Assembly: GCA_029933565.1 (NCBI GenBank)
Contig: JAOZNY010000013.1
Coordinates: 1-25,780, forward strand
Length of the DNA stretch: 25,780 nucleotides
Direction of reading: 5' to 3'
From: Bacteroidales bacterium
Lineage (GTDB): Bacteria; Bacteroidota; Bacteroidia; Bacteroidales; F082
Under the pieces are notes generated by a model, which saw only the letters and a program-made list of their open reading frames with translations, was not told the DNA's origin and made no database searches. Made by a program: the position numbers and the translations under genes. This document shows positions 1 to 7,776 of the stretch, piece after piece (the stretch's first letter is position 1; each line of letters opens with the position of its first letter).

Positions 1-691
1 TGTGAACATCAACTTTTCCGTCGAGGCCGGTATGCGCACTTAGCAATCCCATTTCCAAATCACCATGTTTTACATTGTTACCACCACCACCGGTAAAGTG
101 ACAGTTTCCACAGTTGTTGCGTTTGGGCAGAGCAACATTTTGAGCCACATAACTTAAATCAACACTTGGATCCGGATAACCAGAGCCGGTATTAGTTTGT
201 TTTCCGGGTTTCGATTTTTTATAGGTTTTAGTGTTATCGTGACATATTAGGCAGTCAATATTATTTTCATTGTTAAAATCGAAATTTTTATCGCCATAGC
301 CGTAGCCCGCATGACACTTCGAACAGAGTTTTTCGTTTGAATTAACCCCAATACAAAAATTATTAAGCACATTTTTTTTACCAAGGTCGTGAACACCACG
401 GCCGGGAATGGAATCTTTTTTATGCCAGACCCAATGCTCTGTTTTCATAAATTCCTGCCCTCGGCCATTATGACAACTCAGGCAAGCCTCTGTTACTTCG
501 GGACCGCTTTTAAACTCCTTTTGCAGGACAGCAAACTTTGAGTGGTCAACGGGTTTTGGACTTTTATTAACTACAATTTCTTTTGTTGGTTGAAAATCTT
601 TATCCCAATCGCTATTATACGAAAAGACAATCCAAAAAATTATTATCCAAGGAAGGATAACAATAAGGAGAAAATCAATAAACTTTTTCAT
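1..691 (-). CDS. Octaheme c-type cytochrome, tetrathionate reductase family (partial, N-terminal part)
   Basis: The reading frame starts at ATG 691 and runs off the left edge, giving about 230 residues. A hydrophobic stretch at residues 5-24 would export or anchor it. Four CxxCH haem sites are visible (C70-H74, C123-H127, C147-H151, C194-H198), followed by a glycine-rich GGGGNNVKHGDL segment. All of this aligns nearly colinearly with the first half of the complete cytochrome at 13035-14651, so this is a paralogue that should carry four more haems outside the window. The family includes the Shewanella octaheme tetrathionate reductase, which also reduces nitrite and hydroxylamine in vitro, so the physiological substrate is not settled by sequence. 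Expected location is the periplasm, as a terminal reductase or electron-transfer protein. The N-terminal anchor is longer and more hydrophobic than that of the paralogue. Confidence 0.9.
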   Translation of the reverse strand, partial: MKKFIDFLLIVILPWIIIFWIVFSYNSDWDKDFQPTKEIVVNKSPKPVDHSKFAVLQKEFKSGPEVTEACLSCHNGRGQEFMKTEHWVWHKKDSIPGRGVHDLGKKNVLNNFCIGVNSNEKLCSKCHAGYGYGDKNFDFNNENNIDCLICHDNTKTYKKSKPGKQTNTGSGYPDPSVDLSYVAQNVALPKRNNCGNCHFTGGGGNNVKHGDLEMGLLSAHTGLDGKVDVH

Positions 692-1091
692 AAAACTATT
701 TTTCAAAAATTTAAGAAGACAAAATTACATTTGAAATTTTATAATATATGGGTAATCAGTTATATATAATATATCTAAATAGAATAGATATAAATTCAAA
801 AATATGGACTGAATGAATTGTGGTACTGACAATTACAATTATTAACCGTTGGTTATTAAGGATTTAACAGTAAAGAGTGATGTAATTTATTTGAATTCTA
901 AATACTGATAAATTATAACAGTAAAAATGAGGTTAATTGATTGTAATTGAAGCAGAAAAGTTAGCAACTCACCTGAATAATTACGAAATTCTACTTAAAA
1001 CAACTGAGTAAAATATTTTTAGGACTAGGCTTAATATTTGATTCTGCTCATTCAGGATGACATTCGTATGTTTGAAATAGAGATTCAAAAC
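692..1091. other. AT-rich intergenic region
   Basis: This stretch holds the likely promoter of the leftward cytochrome gene near 720 and otherwise nothing I can assign. Short open frames here have no coding character. A weak imperfect hairpin around 840-860 is not convincing. Confidence 0.5.
720..727 (-). promoter_or_regulatory. Candidate Bacteroidota -7 box for the partial octaheme cytochrome
   Basis: On the minus strand the site reads TAATTTTG, matching TAnnTTTG, 29 bases before the ATG at 691. No clear -33 TTTG was found at the usual spacing, so the call is tentative. Confidence 0.3.
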
Positions 1092-1122
1092 AAAAAAGGG
1101 AGTCACCTGAGGCAACTCCCTT
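1092..1122 (-). terminator. Rho-independent terminator of the reductase operon
   Basis: A GGGAGT/ACTCCC stem (1098-1103 with 1115-1120) extends inward to about ten pairs with two G-U wobbles and a three-base loop. On the minus strand it is followed by a T run. It lies 30-60 bases after the stop codon at 1152 and closes the seven-gene run that begins at 7476. Confidence 0.85.
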
Positions 1123-1151
1123 CAAAATATATAAATTATTAATTTGATTCC

Positions 1152-1790
1152 TTAACAACCACCTGCAGTTGCTTTTCCTTTTTTCTTTCGTTTTACAATT
1201 GTATGCTTCTTTTTAGAAGTATTTGTAACATCAGATCCTAGGGTTTCTTTTGCAATCTCAGCAAAATTATACTTTGCCTTGTCGGCTTCATAAGTGGCAA
1301 ATTCATTATTTTCACCTTTAGTATTTTTAAATTGCATATAATTACTGTACCCACCAGAAAGATATGTGACATTATCAAATCCCAACTGTTGTAAAACCAT
1401 CCATGGGCTGTTTGCCTGCAAATGACTCTCGCCATAAATAATTACAGTGGCTTGGTCTTCTTTTAGTTCATTCAACCATTTAATATTTTCTTTGTTTAGC
1501 AATTCTACTGCCGAAATATTTATCGCAGATGCTATATGGCCTCTGGCAAATTCGTAATGGTTACGAATGTCAATTAATATCGTAGGACTAGTTGAAGCCG
1601 AAAGCAAATTATCGATTTCTTTTGCATTTACACCCGAGGAAAAATCTGTTGTAATGGTAATTGCCTGTGGAGGCTCAACATTATATTTTAATCTTGGATT
1701 AGTCAATGTAAGCAGCCCTACAACAATCACAACAACAAATATTACCATCGCAATAACTGTTCTTTTGGGGTTTAATTCATGTACGTGCAT
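1152..1790 (-). CDS. Membrane-anchored periplasmic rhodanese-fold protein with C-terminal Gly-Gly-Cys, no active-site cysteine
   Basis: The protein has 212 residues. One transmembrane helix (about 11-30), preceded by basic residues, would leave the rest in the periplasm. Residues 55-150 have a rhodanese fold: strand ILIDIRNHYEFARGHI, then VIIYGESHLQANSPW, then VTYLSGGYSNY. Where an active rhodanese has a cysteine at the start of the catalytic loop, this one has YGESH. The only cysteine in the whole protein is the last residue (C212), at the end of a lysine/arginine-rich tail ending ATAGGC. It is paralogous to the gene at 1949-2557, whose tail has the same layout. Last gene of the reductase operon, separated from its neighbour by a 158-base gap with a palindromic repeat. 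Persulfide transfer from a canonical rhodanese site is unlikely. A sulfur-carrier role for the terminal cysteine, as in SoxY, is inference. Confidence 0.85.
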   Translation of the reverse strand: MHVHELNPKRTVIAMVIFVVVIVVGLLTLTNPRLKYNVEPPQAITITTDFSSGVNAKEIDNLLSASTSPTILIDIRNHYEFARGHIASAINISAVELLNKENIKWLNELKEDQATVIIYGESHLQANSPWMVLQQLGFDNVTYLSGGYSNYMQFKNTKGENNEFATYEADKAKYNFAEIAKETLGSDVTNTSKKKHTIVKRKKKGKATAGGC

Positions 1791-1858
1791 ATCTTATTTC
1801 TTTACAATTTTTTGTTGATCTTAATGTTTCTATTCAAATCAAGAACTCTCTTTCTCGT

Positions 1859-1917
1859 CCTCGTTTGTAACGAGGATGTTATTATTACTTGTTGACCCAT
1901 CCGCGTTACAACCGCGG
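1859..1917. repeat. Paired palindromic (REP-like) element
   Basis: There are two perfect hairpins: 1859-1875 (7-bp stem, 3-base loop) and 1901-1917 (5-bp stem CCGCG/CGCGG). The second loosely mirrors the first in reverse complement (CGTTTGTAACG against CGTTACAACCG). Much more GC-rich than its surroundings, it lies in the only long gap of the reductase operon, between the two GGC-tailed rhodanese genes. It may be mobile, may stabilise the upstream mRNA, or may attenuate the last gene. Confidence 0.6.
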
Positions 1918-1948
1918 TCGAGACTAGGAGATGCCGAAGGCAGAGGGG

Positions 1949-2557
1949 TTAACATCCTCCAGCTACCGCTGCTCCTTTTTTCCTTCGTACAACTTTAACA
2001 GAAGATTTATTAGTTGAAGTCTCAATTTTTGAACCGGTAAAATAAATGCTGGCTCCCTTTCGAAATTCATAATTTTCAAATTCCGATAATGAAGCTGTTT
2101 CTTCAGGTCGTTGTGGTTTTATAATGCAATCTATCCACGAATTCAAACCACCATTCATAACATACAAATTCTGATACCCCATTCTGCGGGCTATCATCCA
2201 AGCCTGATCAGCCTTAATATCATCATTCCCATAAAAAATAACATTCATATCTTCTATTCCAAGATAATCCTGATAATTGGGACACAACAGACTATCGAAA
2301 GGTATATTAACTGCATTTTTCAATGAGAACTTTTCATACTCATCAATATCCCTTACATCGACTAACTCCAGAGTTGGATCGCCTTCAATAATCATATTTG
2401 CTACTTGGTCAACAGTTACATACCTAGTGGTTTGAACTGCTTCCCACATTAAATCCTGAGGCTTTATCTGCTGATAATTATGCCTTTCGGGAAGAAATAA
2501 TAATCCCGCAGCCAAAAATATCATCAGTAGGGCCAAAAACAAATAATTCTTATTCAT
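1949..2557 (-). CDS. Membrane-anchored periplasmic rhodanese-fold protein with C-terminal Gly-Gly-Cys
   Basis: The protein has 202 residues. A hydrophobic segment at 5-22 serves as anchor or signal. The rhodanese domain spans about 46-145, with LELVDVRDIDEYEKF, VIFYGNDDIKADQAW and LYVMNGGLNSW. The catalytic-loop position reads YGNDD, with no cysteine. The cysteines present are C92, C144 and the terminal C202. The tail is basic and ends KKGAAVAGGC, similar to that of the protein at 1152-1790 although the codons differ (GGA GGA TGT here, GGT GGT TGT there). Its start is 2 bases from the end of the YeeE gene, so it is cotranscribed with the transporter and reductase genes. It probably handles sulfane sulfur in the periplasm. 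The active chemistry cannot be read from sequence because the canonical nucleophile is missing. Confidence 0.85.
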   Translation of the reverse strand: MNKNYLFLALLMIFLAAGLLFLPERHNYQQIKPQDLMWEAVQTTRYVTVDQVANMIIEGDPTLELVDVRDIDEYEKFSLKNAVNIPFDSLLCPNYQDYLGIEDMNVIFYGNDDIKADQAWMIARRMGYQNLYVMNGGLNSWIDCIIKPQRPEETASLSEFENYEFRKGASIYFTGSKIETSTNKSSVKVVRRKKGAAVAGGC

Positions 2558-2559
2558 GA

Positions 2560-3165
2560 TTATTCAAATTTATATTCAGTCATATTTTTCCTAACTCTTT
2601 TCTCGATAAGCCAGGTTACATAAAAAGCAACTATTGCAATAACTACAAATGCAAAGGCAATAACTTCATTGCTAAGCCCAAACATTTCACCAATTGTTAT
2701 GTTACCTAAATTATTTGCATAATAAAATCCTTCGAAAAGCGGAAAGAATTCTGCAAACAAGAAAATACCAATAAGGGTACTGCCGGCAAATACCATTCCG
2801 TCAATTTTTCCAATGGCTGCTGCCGTATAACTTGTGCCTGGGCAAAAGCCTCCAATTACAAACCCCAAGCCCATAATAAAGCCTCCCAGCAACATGGAAT
2901 TTAAATACGTTGGTAGCACAAACACCAAGTCGATGTTTATCCAACCCATATAAGAGAAGTAAAGAAGTCCCACCATGGCGACAATCATGCCTGTAAAGAA
3001 CACCCTAAGAACTACAAAATTATATCCGTAAAATACTCCTGCAATATTTCTGGATGACGAAAATCCTGATGCTTCGAGGACAAAGCCAAAAGCACCGCCA
3101 ATTAAAAGGGCAATAACAAAGTCCCATTGACCTGTAATTATTTCATTTGGAATTAATGGTCCCAT
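2560..3165 (-). CDS. YeeE/YedE-family half transporter, sulfur compound transport
   Basis: The protein has 201 residues with about five or six transmembrane helices and is half the length of full YeeE proteins. Family signatures are GFSSSRN (34-40) and GGFCPGTSY (106-113), the latter carrying the conserved cysteine C108 in the membrane. Full-length YeeE (TsuA) of Spirochaeta takes up thiosulfate through conserved cysteines that relay the ion, and half-size pairs of PmpA/PmpB type also occur. The gene at 3184-3723 encodes the partner half, 18 bases upstream. The pair sits between the PsrC-like subunit and the GGC-tailed rhodaneses. That context supports moving thiosulfate or sulfane sulfur across the inner membrane. 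Direction and substrate are inference. Confidence 0.85.
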   Translation of the reverse strand: MGPLIPNEIITGQWDFVIALLIGGAFGFVLEASGFSSSRNIAGVFYGYNFVVLRVFFTGMIVAMVGLLYFSYMGWINIDLVFVLPTYLNSMLLGGFIMGLGFVIGGFCPGTSYTAAAIGKIDGMVFAGSTLIGIFLFAEFFPLFEGFYYANNLGNITIGEMFGLSNEVIAFAFVVIAIVAFYVTWLIEKRVRKNMTEYKFE

Positions 3166-3183
3166 AAGTCTAAATTTTAAATA

Positions 3184-3723
3184 TTAAATCCATAATTTTC
3201 TAAAAAAATATGCAAACACATAGCCAATGCCAAACATTAGTGCCATTACTAACAGTCCACCAAACGAGAATGCAGCAGTACCACTTAGCGCTGCACCACT
3301 TGAACATCCACGCCCAAACTGGCTTCCAATACCAAAAAGTAATCCACCAACTGCTGCCGCAATAATTCTTGTCCGTTTGCTTATTTTAGGGCTATGCTCT
3401 ATTCTTAGTTTACCCATACGTCCGTATACAACACCCGAAAACATCCCTCCAAAAAAAGTTCCTATGGCACCAAATATCAACCAGTTGAACATTATTGAAC
3501 CCCCGTCTTCCGGAATAAATTTACTATAATAACTATTATTGGCTGCATGTTCAGGGGCGATTTTATTTACCACTGTAACAACCGACAGTTTAACTGCACC
3601 CGATGCGCTAAGCCCACGTCCTGCAATAAAAAATGTTGTCAATAATAAAAGACCTAATAACACACCTCCAAAATATGGATTGAGATAATTAGGTTTTCTT
3701 TTCGCGCTTGAATTAGTATTCAT
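3184..3723 (-). CDS. YeeE/YedE-family half transporter, partner subunit
   Basis: The protein has 179 residues with about four transmembrane helices (20-37, 80-102, 120-136, 152-174). The signature GRGCSSGAALSGTAAFSFGG (138-157) carries the family's intramembrane cysteine, C140. Residues 38-75 form a longer periplasmic loop. It lies 16 bases after the NrfD-like gene and 18 before the second half-transporter, so the two are almost certainly made together and likely form one pore. It belongs to the Pfam sulfur-transport (YeeE/YedE) family. A thiosulfate or polysulfide substrate is inferred from the neighbouring molybdoenzyme and rhodaneses. Confidence 0.85.
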   Translation of the reverse strand: MNTNSSAKRKPNYLNPYFGGVLLGLLLLTTFFIAGRGLSASGAVKLSVVTVVNKIAPEHAANNSYYSKFIPEDGGSIMFNWLIFGAIGTFFGGMFSGVVYGRMGKLRIEHSPKISKRTRIIAAAVGGLLFGIGSQFGRGCSSGAALSGTAAFSFGGLLVMALMFGIGYVFAYFFRKLWI

Positions 3724-3739
3724 CGTATAAAATTATTTA

Positions 3740-4681
3740 TCAATATAAATATCTGGTTATCTGACCAGCTTCCACCATAACAAAACGAAGCAATAATCCT
3801 CCAATTAAAATCAATAAAGAAGGGATCCATATTGGTATGTGGAATCCTCTAAGTTCGAGTACCTCAAGAGTGGCAGGGAATAAGAGTCCGAGGATGATAA
3901 TAAACACCCAAAAAACTACAGTAAATTCGCCACCCAGAAATAATTGAGCTGCTTCAATCTGTACTTCCGATGCTGCCATAAAACCCATAAACATATGAAT
4001 TATCAAAAACAACTCAACACCAATAAATATTAAGTCTATCCTACTTAAAACCTTACGTTCGTATTTACTTTTCGACATCCATATTATGGCTGCCAAACCT
4101 GTTGACATACCAGAAACTAAGAACAAAGGTCCTAATATTGAGGTGTTCCACAATGGACGTGCATTAAATGCTGAAAGCAGTATTCCGGTATAAACACCAA
4201 GTACTACAGCAAGGAACATTAAAGCCCAGGCCATTGCTTTTCGGTATTTTATAGTAAGATCAGCAAACTGTTCCAGTATTTTAAATTTCCAATCCCATTT
4301 GGGAAAAACCTCTTTCATATAACTTGCTACCCAAAGCATGGAAAGTGGAGTAACAAACATTAATGTCCATGCTCCCCACGACATAGGCGATTCGAGCCTA
4401 ATGGTAGTGTAGAGCCTCCAGAAATACAGTTGATGTTTTAAATCTAAAAACAAGGCAAGCAAACCAAGTACCAGTGCAAAAGGCACAAGGAAAGGAGCAA
4501 ATTTTACAGTTGTTGCCATATCTTTTTCTTTTCGCATAATGTAAAAATACCCTGCAAAAAACATAATTCCTGCTGCCAATCCACCAAGGAAAAGATAAAC
4601 AGGAATCTCCCAATGCCAGATATTAAGATAAGGATCTATATTTGGAATATTTCTTCCGCTAACAAATAATTCTTCTTTCAT
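3740..4681 (-). CDS. psrC: NrfD/PsrC-like quinone-reactive membrane subunit
   Basis: The protein has 313 residues and about eight transmembrane helices with an NrfD-family pattern: IWHWEIPVYLFLGGLAAG near the N-terminus, SPMSWGAWTL around 98-107, GILLSAFNARPLWN near 186. PsrC and NrfD proteins exchange electrons between the quinone pool and a periplasmic four-cluster ferredoxin subunit and contain no haem. The gene follows the ferredoxin subunit by 16 bases, giving the standard A-B-C order of polysulfide, thiosulfate and tetrathionate reductases. The symbol is given by role. The exact substrate of the complex is not established. Confidence 0.88.
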   Translation of the reverse strand: MKEELFVSGRNIPNIDPYLNIWHWEIPVYLFLGGLAAGIMFFAGYFYIMRKEKDMATTVKFAPFLVPFALVLGLLALFLDLKHQLYFWRLYTTIRLESPMSWGAWTLMFVTPLSMLWVASYMKEVFPKWDWKFKILEQFADLTIKYRKAMAWALMFLAVVLGVYTGILLSAFNARPLWNTSILGPLFLVSGMSTGLAAIIWMSKSKYERKVLSRIDLIFIGVELFLIIHMFMGFMAASEVQIEAAQLFLGGEFTVVFWVFIIILGLLFPATLEVLELRGFHIPIWIPSLLILIGGLLLRFVMVEAGQITRYLY

Positions 4682-4696
4682 GTGTTTAGCATTTGA

Positions 4697-5230
4697 TTAA
4701 GTAAGAAAATATAATTGAGGTTTGGTTCCGGCCTCAGGGGCTAGAACTTTCCATGCCCTGTTTTTTAATGCCTTAGAGACATCGCTATTTGGGTCTTCAA
4801 GATCGCCAAAATACAAGCAAGATGTAGGACAAACCTCAACACATGCAGTACTTTGTCCTTTTGCAAGACGATGATCGCAAAAAGTACATTTATCTACATA
4901 ACCTTCAGGATGCGAATATCTGGCATCGTAAGGGCACGATTGGATACAGGCTCCACAACCAATACATTCGTTATGGGTAACCTTAACAATTCCTCCTTCA
5001 ATAATATGACTGGCACCTGTTGGGCAACAGCGCACACAAGGTGAGTTATCGCAATGATTACATCTTTCTGAACGAAGTTCTATTTCCACATTTGGGTAAC
5101 TTCCGGCAACATTTTCGACAATCCAGTCGCGGCAATATCCATGCGGAACATTATTTTCTGTTTGGCAGGCAACAACACAGTCGCCACAGCCTACACACTT
5201 TTTAGTGTCGATAGCCATTGCATATCTCAT
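4697..5230 (-). CDS. psrB: Four-cluster [4Fe-4S] ferredoxin subunit of molybdoenzyme (PsrB/PhsB type)
   Basis: The protein has 177 residues and contains all sixteen cysteines for four [4Fe-4S] clusters: C12-C15-C18-C22, C57-C60-C65-C69, C89-C92-C95-C99 and C115-C118-C130-C134. No signal peptide is present. Such subunits are carried out with the Tat-exported catalytic subunit and sit on the periplasmic face, passing electrons between the membrane subunit and the catalytic subunit. Its ATG overlaps the stop codon of the catalytic gene by four bases (ATGA), implying translational coupling. Close relatives occur with polysulfide, thiosulfate, sulfite and arsenic enzymes, so this subunit alone does not fix the substrate. 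Confidence 0.93.
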   Translation of the reverse strand: MRYAMAIDTKKCVGCGDCVVACQTENNVPHGYCRDWIVENVAGSYPNVEIELRSERCNHCDNSPCVRCCPTGASHIIEGGIVKVTHNECIGCGACIQSCPYDARYSHPEGYVDKCTFCDHRLAKGQSTACVEVCPTSCLYFGDLEDPNSDVSKALKNRAWKVLAPEAGTKPQLYFLT

Positions 5231-7476
5231 GATTCAGCCTCCATTTCTTGTTTTTCAGTTAAAAACGTAACAAAATTGCCTCTCATTCCTGTTCCTCCCA
5301 TAATTGGATCAACCATCACTTTAGTAATCAATTCGGAGTCGTTGGATCCATGTCCGTGTGCCCTTGATAATTTTTTATTGGAATGTCCAAAACCATGAAC
5401 CATATAAACAGAATCCCATCTTATCCTTTCGGTTACCCTAACTTTTATAGGGAATGAAGAAACTACTCCATCCTGATTTTTAAGCCATATTAATTGGTCT
5501 TTTTTTAGGTCCCACAAATCAGCCACTTTAGGGTTTATCCAAACAGAATTCTCTTTTTTCAGATCCCATAAATTATGATTGTTGGCCGTACGGCTAAATG
5601 TATGCATTGGTGCCCTGCCATAAATAAGCCTGTAAAAACCCTCAGGTGGCTCGGGGTGAGCAGTGTAAACAGGCATAGCATCAAAACCTTCTGCTGCAAT
5701 TTCATTTGAAAATAGTTCGATTTTACCTGTTGGTGTATTAAACTCAATATCCTCACCTTTTTGGAAATATAGTCCGCCATTTTCGCGGTCAAACTTCTTA
5801 ATTCCTATACGCTGCATCTCTTCCAAAGATGAACCTACTTTCTTTAACTGCCAATCTAAAAGGTCGGTAATATTGTCGTAGGGGAAATAATCGCCAAGAC
5901 CCATTTTGTCAGCCAGTTTTTTTGCTATCCACCATGCAGGTTTACTGTCGTATTTTGGTTCAACAGCAGGCATTCGCAAAGCGATGTAAGGTTCTCTGTG
6001 TGGTGAAGTTCTTATTAAATCGTATCTTTCGAGATAAGTACATTCAGGTAAAACAACATCTGCATAGGATGTAACTTCCATTGGCATGGTATCAATAACA
6101 ACCATGAAGTCAAGGTGGTTCATCGCCTCCTCGGTATTTTTCATGTTTGGTAGTGTTAGTGGTAGGTTTGTGCCTGAAACTATCCATGCTTTAAATGAGC
6201 AGGATCTGTCTGCTGTTGGAATAGTTGCGTCGCATATACCCGATGAAAGAGCAAGGCTGGCCAGATTAAATTGACCAGGAAACGCATCACGCCATGATTT
6301 TGTTGGTTTTGGATAAGGTGGAATCTTCATCTTTGGGAGATGGAAACTTTCCTTCATATAAAACCCACCTCTGTTTCCCCATGAACCAAACAGCGCATTT
6401 AAAATTGCAACAGCCCTTATTCTTTGAGTATCGTCGCCATACCAGGTAACATGCCTTCCGGGATGAATAATAACTGCAGGTGCAGCATTTGCCATTTCAC
6501 GGGCAGTTTTCCTGATAATATCAGGCTTTATGGTTGTTATTCCATAAGCCCACTCAGGGGTCATATTTTTAACATGCTCTTTTAACTCATCAAAGCCATA
6601 AGCATATTGTTCAACATATTCCTTATTGTAAATGTCCTCGTAAATTGCAACATGTATCCATGCCATTAACAGAGCCAAATCAGTGGCAGGCTTTATTGGT
6701 AACCAATATTTTGATTTACTTGCGGCAGTACTCAGTCGTGGGTCAACAGTAATAATTGTTGCTCCACGGTCGATAGCAGCAGACATTTCCTGTACTTGTC
6801 CGTTGTGCATATTTTCACCAATATGTGAACCAATAAGCACCAAACATTCAGTATCTCTAATATCTAAAGGTTCAGGCGATCCTACGGCTTCGCCAAAGGT
6901 TGCAATCCAGGCAGTCTCACGCGGACCACGACATTGTGCAAATGATGGGGCTGTAATATTTGGGGAGCCAAAAGCTTTGAGAAAATTACCAAAAAATTTA
7001 CCTCCCGACCCATGGTTAAATAATGCCACACATTCAGGACCATGCTCATCGGCAATAACTTTAAGTTTTTTCGCTGTATAATCCAAGGCCTCATCCCATG
7101 AAACTTTTTCAAAATAGGCATCCCCATTTTCTTTAAACCTTCGAATAAGAGGTGTTTTTAACCTATCTTCATCATTATACATTCCAACTCCACCGGTTCC
7201 ACGCGGACAAAGTCTTCCATTACAATGTGGATCTTCTTTGTTCCCAATTATCTTGCGAATCTCACCTTTTTTATCCACATAGGTCCAGCCAGCACATTTC
7301 CAAAAGCAAACCTCACAATAGGTTGGATAAGGTGTCATATCCTCATCACTTACCGCTTGTATATCGTTGGCAGCATTCAAATTTTCCAGCCCACCCCATT
7401 TTAATGGACTTAAGCCTAGTGCCGCTGCACCAGCCCCTGCTGTTGAAATTTTTATGAAATCTCTTCTGCTCTTCAT
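5227..7476 (-). CDS. psrA: Tat-exported molybdopterin oxidoreductase, polysulfide/thiosulfate reductase-like catalytic subunit
   Basis: The protein has 749 residues. Its N-terminus MKSRRDFIKISTAGAGAAAL is a twin-arginine signal. A [4Fe-4S] site is formed by C54, C57, C61 and C90 (CEVCFWKC, then GRLCPRG). The segment SFAQCRGPRETAW places a cysteine (C182) at the molybdenum ligand position, as in PsrA and PhsA and unlike the serine of DMSO reductase. The C-terminal part has the usual dinucleotide-binding segment (RTANNHNLWDLKKENSVWINP). Length fits PsrA/PhsA. It heads the operon and is followed by PsrB-like and PsrC-like subunits, YeeE pairs and rhodanese-fold proteins, so a sulfur substrate (polysulfide, thiosulfate, possibly sulfite or sulfur oxidation in reverse) is likely. 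The direction cannot be told from sequence. The cofactor is bis-MGD, which needs MobA, encoded at 20247-20831. Confidence 0.9.
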   Translation of the reverse strand: MKSRRDFIKISTAGAGAAALGLSPLKWGGLENLNAANDIQAVSDEDMTPYPTYCEVCFWKCAGWTYVDKKGEIRKIIGNKEDPHCNGRLCPRGTGGVGMYNDEDRLKTPLIRRFKENGDAYFEKVSWDEALDYTAKKLKVIADEHGPECVALFNHGSGGKFFGNFLKAFGSPNITAPSFAQCRGPRETAWIATFGEAVGSPEPLDIRDTECLVLIGSHIGENMHNGQVQEMSAAIDRGATIITVDPRLSTAASKSKYWLPIKPATDLALLMAWIHVAIYEDIYNKEYVEQYAYGFDELKEHVKNMTPEWAYGITTIKPDIIRKTAREMANAAPAVIIHPGRHVTWYGDDTQRIRAVAILNALFGSWGNRGGFYMKESFHLPKMKIPPYPKPTKSWRDAFPGQFNLASLALSSGICDATIPTADRSCSFKAWIVSGTNLPLTLPNMKNTEEAMNHLDFMVVIDTMPMEVTSYADVVLPECTYLERYDLIRTSPHREPYIALRMPAVEPKYDSKPAWWIAKKLADKMGLGDYFPYDNITDLLDWQLKKVGSSLEEMQRIGIKKFDRENGGLYFQKGEDIEFNTPTGKIELFSNEIAAEGFDAMPVYTAHPEPPEGFYRLIYGRAPMHTFSRTANNHNLWDLKKENSVWINPKVADLWDLKKDQLIWLKNQDGVVSSFPIKVRVTERIRWDSVYMVHGFGHSNKKLSRAHGHGSNDSELITKVMVDPIMGGTGMRGNFVTFLTEKQEMEAES

Positions 7477-7571
7477 TAAAATAATATTTGAAATTGTTTG
7501 TCTCTTTTATTTGTAAAACTAAACAAACAAAATTTAAAATCTACATATATACATTATTACATATATCAATA

Positions 7572-7579
7572 CAAAAATA
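7572..7579 (-). promoter_or_regulatory. Candidate -7 box of the reductase operon
   Basis: The minus strand reads TATTTTTG, fitting TAnnTTTG, about 95 bases before the psrA-like start. A TTTAAA stretch lies near the -33 position but is not a clean TTTG. Confidence 0.35.
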
Positions 7580-7630
7580 TGTTCTTTTTTAATAAATATT
7601 ATTTAAACAGATACTAAATTAGCCATTTAA

Positions 7631-7649
7631 GTATCGCTACTAGCGATAC
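7631..7649. promoter_or_regulatory. Perfect palindrome, possible operator upstream of the reductase operon
   Basis: GTATCGCT and AGCGATAC form a perfect 8-bp inverted repeat around a 3-base centre. It lies about 155 bases upstream of the psrA-like start and some 60-75 bases upstream of the candidate promoter, in otherwise AT-rich sequence. No T run follows on either strand, so it is not an obvious terminator. It does not match the Fnr-like boxes at 14706-14758. Confidence 0.4.
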
Positions 7650-7710
7650 CTTATTGATTATCTGTCATTTACACCTTATGTATAAAGAAACTAAATTATG
7701 AATTTTATCA

Positions 7711-7745
7711 TAAAAAAGGGTATCAGCCTTAGACTAATACCCTCT
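7711..7745 (-). terminator. Rho-independent terminator after the porin-sulfurtransferase operon
   Basis: The stem GGGTAT/ATACCC (7718-7723 with 7737-7742) extends inward past one mismatch, and on the minus strand is followed by a run of six T. It lies 32 bases after the stop codon at 7777. Confidence 0.8.
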
Positions 7746-7776
7746 TATTAGTATTCAAAAAAATTACAATTTATTT

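Noticed and set aside
542..769. Plus-strand open frame of 75 residues
   Set aside because: It lies mostly antisense to the start of the octaheme cytochrome gene and its leader, is rich in lysine and asparagine as expected for random AT-rich DNA, and has no recognisable domain.
1030..1075. Fragment resembling a dispersed repeat (TTCAGGATGACATTCGT)
   Set aside because: Too short and without a second copy in the window to call a repeat.
1152..1160. Terminal GGC followed by a readthrough or selenocysteine extension
   Set aside because: All three GGC-tailed genes end in TAA, not TGA, and no selenocysteine insertion hairpin was seen.
3227..3529. Plus-strand proline-rich open frame of 100 residues
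   Set aside because: It is antisense to a glycine-rich membrane protein gene; the prolines mirror glycine codons.
6683..7081. Plus-strand 132-residue open frame inside the molybdoenzyme gene
   Set aside because: It is antisense to conserved molybdopterin-binding sequence and is a by-product of that codon usage.
5227..7476. Tetrathionate reductase (ttrA), arsenate reductase or nitrate reductase as the specific call
   Set aside because: Length, the cysteine molybdenum ligand in AQCRGPRE and the B/C subunit order fit polysulfide/thiosulfate reductases better. Substrate is left open.
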